DNA from: Caulobacter sp. 17J65-9
Lineage (GTDB): Bacteria > Pseudomonadota > Alphaproteobacteria > Caulobacterales > Caulobacteraceae
Reading direction: 5' to 3'
Assembly: GCF_010975005.1 (NCBI RefSeq)
Contig: NZ_JAAIVC010000002.1
Span: 1-64,000, forward strand
Length of the DNA stretch: 64,000 nucleotides
How positions within the stretch are numbered: the stretch's first letter is position 1; the number at the start of each line of letters is the position of its first letter. A program made the translations under genes and the position numbers. The notes under the pieces were generated by a model. That model saw only the letters and a list, made by a program, of their open reading frames with translations, was not told where the DNA came from and searched no databases. Shown one piece after another: positions 60,904 to 64,000 of the stretch.

Positions 60904-62046
60904 TCAGCCGTCTTCCGTATAGGTCAGCAACGTGAAGCCGGACAAAAGCGCTAACAGGGGCGGGGTCCAGCCCGCCAGGACCGCCGGCACGATCTCGGCC
61001 TTGCCGAGGGCGCCGCACAACTCGTTGAAAAAGAAGAACACAAATCCCAGCGCCACCCCGGACCCGGCCAACAGGGCCAGGCCGCCCAGCCGCATGAGAC
61101 GCAGCGAGAAGGCCGCGCCCAGGATCGACATGGCGGCGAACAGGATCGGGGTCGCCAGCAACTGGTGGAATTTAAGCTTGTATGACGTGGCCGAGAAGCC
61201 CGCGCCTTCGATCCTCTGAATCACCCCCGGAAGCGCCCAGAACGGCACCGACTGGGGCTGGTCGAACTCCTGGTAGGCGGTGGACGGATCCAGGGTCGAG
61301 GGGATCGACAGGGTGTCGTAGTAGACCGCCTGCTGGCCCGCGGCGGCCTCGCGCGCGCCGTACAGCTGCCAGAAGCCCGGGCGCAGCACCGCTTCGCGCG
61401 CCTCGATTCGGCGCTGGAAGTTCAGCCGGCCCTGGCTGTTGATGGTGTAGACGAACATCGACACGTCCTGCAGCCGGTCGCCGGGCGACTGGCGGCTGCG
61501 GGCGTGGATGACCACCTGGGTGCGCCCGTCGCCCTGGCGCAGCCAGGTCTCGCCCGGCTGCTTGGCGGCCGGCAGGTAGTCGGAGGTCAGCGCCGCGCTC
61601 AGCCGCTCGAACCGACCGTCCAGCCAGGACGCCGCCGGGTTCAGGGCCAGGATGGTCAGCACCCCGATCAGGAAGGCGGCGCCGGCGGCCGGGAAGATGA
61701 AGCGCCAGGCCGACACGCCGGCCGCGCGCATGGCGATCAGCTCGCTGCGGCGGTTGAAGTTCACGAACGCCGCCAGCACCCCGAACAGGAAGCTGAACGG
61801 CAGCAGCAGCAGGATGACGTTCGGCGACTTCATCAGGGTCAGGCCGAACACGTCCAGCGCCGAGGTCTGCGAGCGCACGCCCACCGTGCGGGAGATCTCG
61901 ACGAAGTCGATCAGCATGATCACCGCGGCGAGAATCGCCAGGGCGCCGCCGACCGCGAACAGGGTGCGGCGCAGGACGTAGCGCTCGATGCGCGTCAGCC
62001 GCCGCTGGTAGTTCCGGAATACCCCGGGGAGCGAGTCGGACTTCAT
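60904..62046 (-). CDS. lptG: LPS export ABC transporter permease LptG
   Basis: LptG is one of two permeases of the LptB2FG machine that extracts LPS from the inner membrane. The 380-residue product has six helices with a large periplasmic beta-jellyroll domain between helices 3 and 4 (about residues 130-270). Motifs include RYVLRRTLFAVGGAL and FLFGVLAAFVNFNRRSELIAMRAAGVSAWRF (coupling helix). The ATG at 62046 overlaps the lptF stop (ATGA). Confidence 0.94.
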   Translation of the reverse strand: MKSDSLPGVFRNYQRRLTRIERYVLRRTLFAVGGALAILAAVIMLIDFVEISRTVGVRSQTSALDVFGLTLMKSPNVILLLLPFSFLFGVLAAFVNFNRRSELIAMRAAGVSAWRFIFPAAGAAFLIGVLTILALNPAASWLDGRFERLSAALTSDYLPAAKQPGETWLRQGDGRTQVVIHARSRQSPGDRLQDVSMFVYTINSQGRLNFQRRIEAREAVLRPGFWQLYGAREAAAGQQAVYYDTLSIPSTLDPSTAYQEFDQPQSVPFWALPGVIQRIEGAGFSATSYKLKFHQLLATPILFAAMSILGAAFSLRLMRLGGLALLAGSGVALGFVFFFFNELCGALGKAEIVPAVLAGWTPPLLALLSGFTLLTYTEDG

Positions 62047-63176
62047 GAGGCGCTCGGCATCAGGGCGCCCTGATCGGACGCCACGGGAACGTAGCGGTTG
62101 ACGCGCTGGCGGAACAGGGCGCGGAAGGCGAACCAGGCGGTCACCGCCGGCACCAGGTACTGGAGGATGTTCAGCCAGGCGCTGTCCTCGCAGGCGGCCA
62201 GGATGCCGAAGCCGACGATGCGGGTGACCGCGGCGATGCCGGCGGCGCCGGCGATCCGGCGGCCGTAGCCCACCCGGCTGAAGCCGCCGCCGACCACGGC
62301 GGCCAGGGCCAGCGCCATGAAGGTGATGTTGTAGAGCGGCGCCGACAGGCGCGCGTGGCCCTCGGCCAGCAGTTTCAGCTGGTCGCGCTGCTCCCACTGG
62401 TCCTGCAGGTTGGGGAAGAACAGTTCGTGCAGCCAGCGGTCCGACGTTTTGTACCGCAGGTAGACGTCGTTCTTCATGTAAGGCGACAGGTCGAAGGCGT
62501 ATTCGTCGAACGACAGGAAGTTCAGCACGCCGTTCTTGGCGAACTCCTGGCTCGACCCGTAGCGCATCAGGAGGACCGGTTTGCCCTCGTTCTTGGTGAT
62601 GCGGCCTTCCTGGGCGGTGTAGACCGTCTGCCCGTCCTCGCCCGCCACGCTGATGAACAGGTTCTTCAGCAGGCCGTTCTGGTCGATGCTCTGGGTGTAG
62701 ACCGTCAATCCCTTGGACGCCTGAACGAACTCGCCTTCCTTCACTAGGGTGGCGGCCAGGTCGGTGCGCGCGGAGTAGAGCTGCTCGCGCATGGTGCGCG
62801 AAGCCAGCGGCTGGACCCAGATGTTCACCGCCAGCGCGATCAGGGCGGCGAACACGGCGATCCGGACGGCCGGCGAGATCACGCGCCAGCGGCTCATGCC
62901 GCCGGCGAAGCAGACGACGATCTCTTGTTCGGTGTGCAGACGGTTCAGCGAGAGCAGGGCGCCGACGAACACGCCGATGGGCAGAATCATCGTCATCAGC
63001 TGCGGCAGGGCGAGCGCCGTGACCTTGATCAGGATCCAGGCGCTCTGGCCGCGCTCGACGATCAAATCCAGGCCACGCAGGCCCTGGCTGAGCAGCGCTA
63101 CGGCCGCCAGAGCCGCCACCGCGGCCAGGATCGGGCCGAGGATCTGGCGGAACAGGTATCGCTCGATCAGGGTCAT
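62043..63176 (-). CDS. lptF: LPS export ABC transporter permease LptF
   Basis: The 377-residue inner-membrane protein is the partner permease of LptG. It starts MTLIERYLFRQILGPILAA, has LLSLNRLHTEQEIVVCFAGGMSRWRV (coupling helix), a periplasmic jellyroll domain (about 130-260) and three C-terminal helices. The ATG at 63176 is preferred; the upstream frame to 63377 is antisense to the pepA start. It is the first gene of the minus-strand envelope series, divergent from pepA. Confidence 0.94.
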   Translation of the reverse strand: MTLIERYLFRQILGPILAAVAALAAVALLSQGLRGLDLIVERGQSAWILIKVTALALPQLMTMILPIGVFVGALLSLNRLHTEQEIVVCFAGGMSRWRVISPAVRIAVFAALIALAVNIWVQPLASRTMREQLYSARTDLAATLVKEGEFVQASKGLTVYTQSIDQNGLLKNLFISVAGEDGQTVYTAQEGRITKNEGKPVLLMRYGSSQEFAKNGVLNFLSFDEYAFDLSPYMKNDVYLRYKTSDRWLHELFFPNLQDQWEQRDQLKLLAEGHARLSAPLYNITFMALALAAVVGGGFSRVGYGRRIAGAAGIAAVTRIVGFGILAACEDSAWLNILQYLVPAVTAWFAFRALFRQRVNRYVPVASDQGALMPSAS

Positions 63177-63318
63177 ATGGCGGGTGAAGGCGTTGCTGGC
63201 GCCCGGAGGGGCAGAGATGTAATACACGCGCCCAGTCGCGGGGGACAACCGCGACGGCCAAGCTGTCCAGTCCGTGCGGCGCCCCTCACCGCACGGTCCC
63301 GTTGGAGTCCATAAGAAA

Positions 63319-64000
63319 ATGAAGATCGAGTTCGTCGGCGCGCCGTCGCCCTCCGCGGTCGTCGCGGTGCTGGTCAATGAAGGGCGGGAGCTCTCCGCGC
63401 CGGCGCAGGCCTACGACCAACGCAGCGGCGGCGCCCTGACCCGCGCGGTCGCCGGCGGCCGATTCACCGGCGGCAAGGCCTCGTCGCTGGCCCTGGTCGC
63501 GCCGCACGGGCTCGAGGCCCCGCAGTTGCTCGCCGTCGGCGCCGGCGCGAAGGACAAGTTCGACGACTTGGCGCTGGAAGGCGCCGCTGGCCACGCCTAC
63601 CAGTCGGTGAAGCTGTCGGGCCACGACACCCTGGCGCTGGACCTGTCCGACCGCAGCGCCGCCGACGCCGCCCGCGCGGCCTTCGCGATTCGCCTGGCCG
63701 CCTACCGCTTCGACAAGTACCGCACGACCGAGAAGCCCGAGCGCAAGCCGTCGATCGCGACTGTCCAGATCGTGACCGCCGATCCGGCCGCCGCCCAAGC
63801 CGCCTTCACGCCGCTGGCCGCGATCGCCGAGGGCGTGCTGTTCGCCCGCGACCTGGTTTCCGAAGTCCCCAACGTGCTTTACCCGGCCGAGTTCGCGCGC
63901 CGCTGTAAGGCGCTGGAGCCGCTCGGCCTGCAGGTCGAGGTGCTGGGCGAAGCCGAAATGACCAAGCTGGGCATGAACACCCTGCTGGCCGTCGGCCAGG
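63319..64000 (+). CDS. pepA: Leucyl aminopeptidase (M17), N-terminal part, runs off the window
   Basis: The frame opens at ATG 63319 and is still open at the window end, giving 227 residues. The N-terminal M17 domain (KIEFVGAPSPSAVVAVLVNEG) and the link to the catalytic domain with LFARDLVSEVPNVLYPAEFARR are clearly recognisable. The metal-binding catalytic motifs (NTDAEGRL and others) lie beyond the end. PepA is a manganese/zinc hexameric aminopeptidase. The divergent lptF neighbour is the common alphaproteobacterial arrangement. Confidence 0.92.
   Translation, partial: MKIEFVGAPSPSAVVAVLVNEGRELSAPAQAYDQRSGGALTRAVAGGRFTGGKASSLALVAPHGLEAPQLLAVGAGAKDKFDDLALEGAAGHAYQSVKLSGHDTLALDLSDRSAADAARAAFAIRLAAYRFDKYRTTEKPERKPSIATVQIVTADPAAAQAAFTPLAAIAEGVLFARDLVSEVPNVLYPAEFARRCKALEPLGLQVEVLGEAEMTKLGMNTLLAVGQ

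Overview
The window is very GC-rich and almost fully coding, with short gaps, many 4-base ATGA/GTGA gene overlaps, and the core-gene order of the alphaproteobacterial order Caulobacterales. A Caulobacter- or Phenylobacterium-like chromosome is my inference; no rRNA, tRNA, CRISPR array, transposase or integrase was found.

Layout. 1-16.3 kb is mostly accessory and envelope-related. It holds the C-terminal part of a VIT/VWA-type protein, a KGG stress protein, a small lipoprotein, a beta-propeller-like protein, DNA ligase D, an NfrB-like glycosyltransferase with a MshEN (c-di-GMP-type) tail, tryptophan dioxygenase with a kynureninase-like enzyme, and a CapA-family protein behind a large RTX/GH16 glycan hydrolase. 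16.4-23.7 kb carries an ECF sigma factor cluster running directly into panB (apparent CTG start), then the YfgM-like/BamB/Der block, a palindromic repeat and an SDR. 23.8-27.3 kb is a tight radA-cvpA-purF operon.

27.5-31.2 kb contains the clearest sign of insertion. A Yip1-family gene and alr, probably once convergent and overlapping, are separated by a roughly 1.9 kb segment carrying a frameshifted WD40-type gene. The segment is bounded by two copies of the alr 3' end that differ only at synonymous positions. After dnaB come a secreted zinc phospholipase C/P1 nuclease-like protein and, on the opposite strand, a TonB-dependent receptor with a DAACS transporter behind a SAM-I riboswitch, which suggests sulfur amino acid uptake.

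40.2-47.6 kb holds rpsF-rpsR-rplI, a DUF2059/DUF1190/YgiC-like set, an S10 serine carboxypeptidase, and a MarR-MFS-microprotein operon with a perfect palindromic operator. 47.9-54.0 kb is the fatty-acid and envelope core fabD-fabG-acpP-fabF-mltG-yicC-gmk. 54-64 kb holds DUF4287, a Tat-exported alpha/beta hydrolase, the lptF-lptG-lptD-surA-pdxA-rsmA series on the minus strand, and the start of pepA on the plus strand.

Much of the window serves the cell envelope: LPS transport (LptFGD), outer-membrane protein folding (BamB, SurA, YfgM-like), fatty acid synthesis, peptidoglycan (Alr, MltG) and exported glycan enzymes. The most interesting points are the SAM-riboswitch receptor/transporter operon, the alr-flanked WD40 insertion, and a TonB-receptor-like peptide inside the VIT-family protein.
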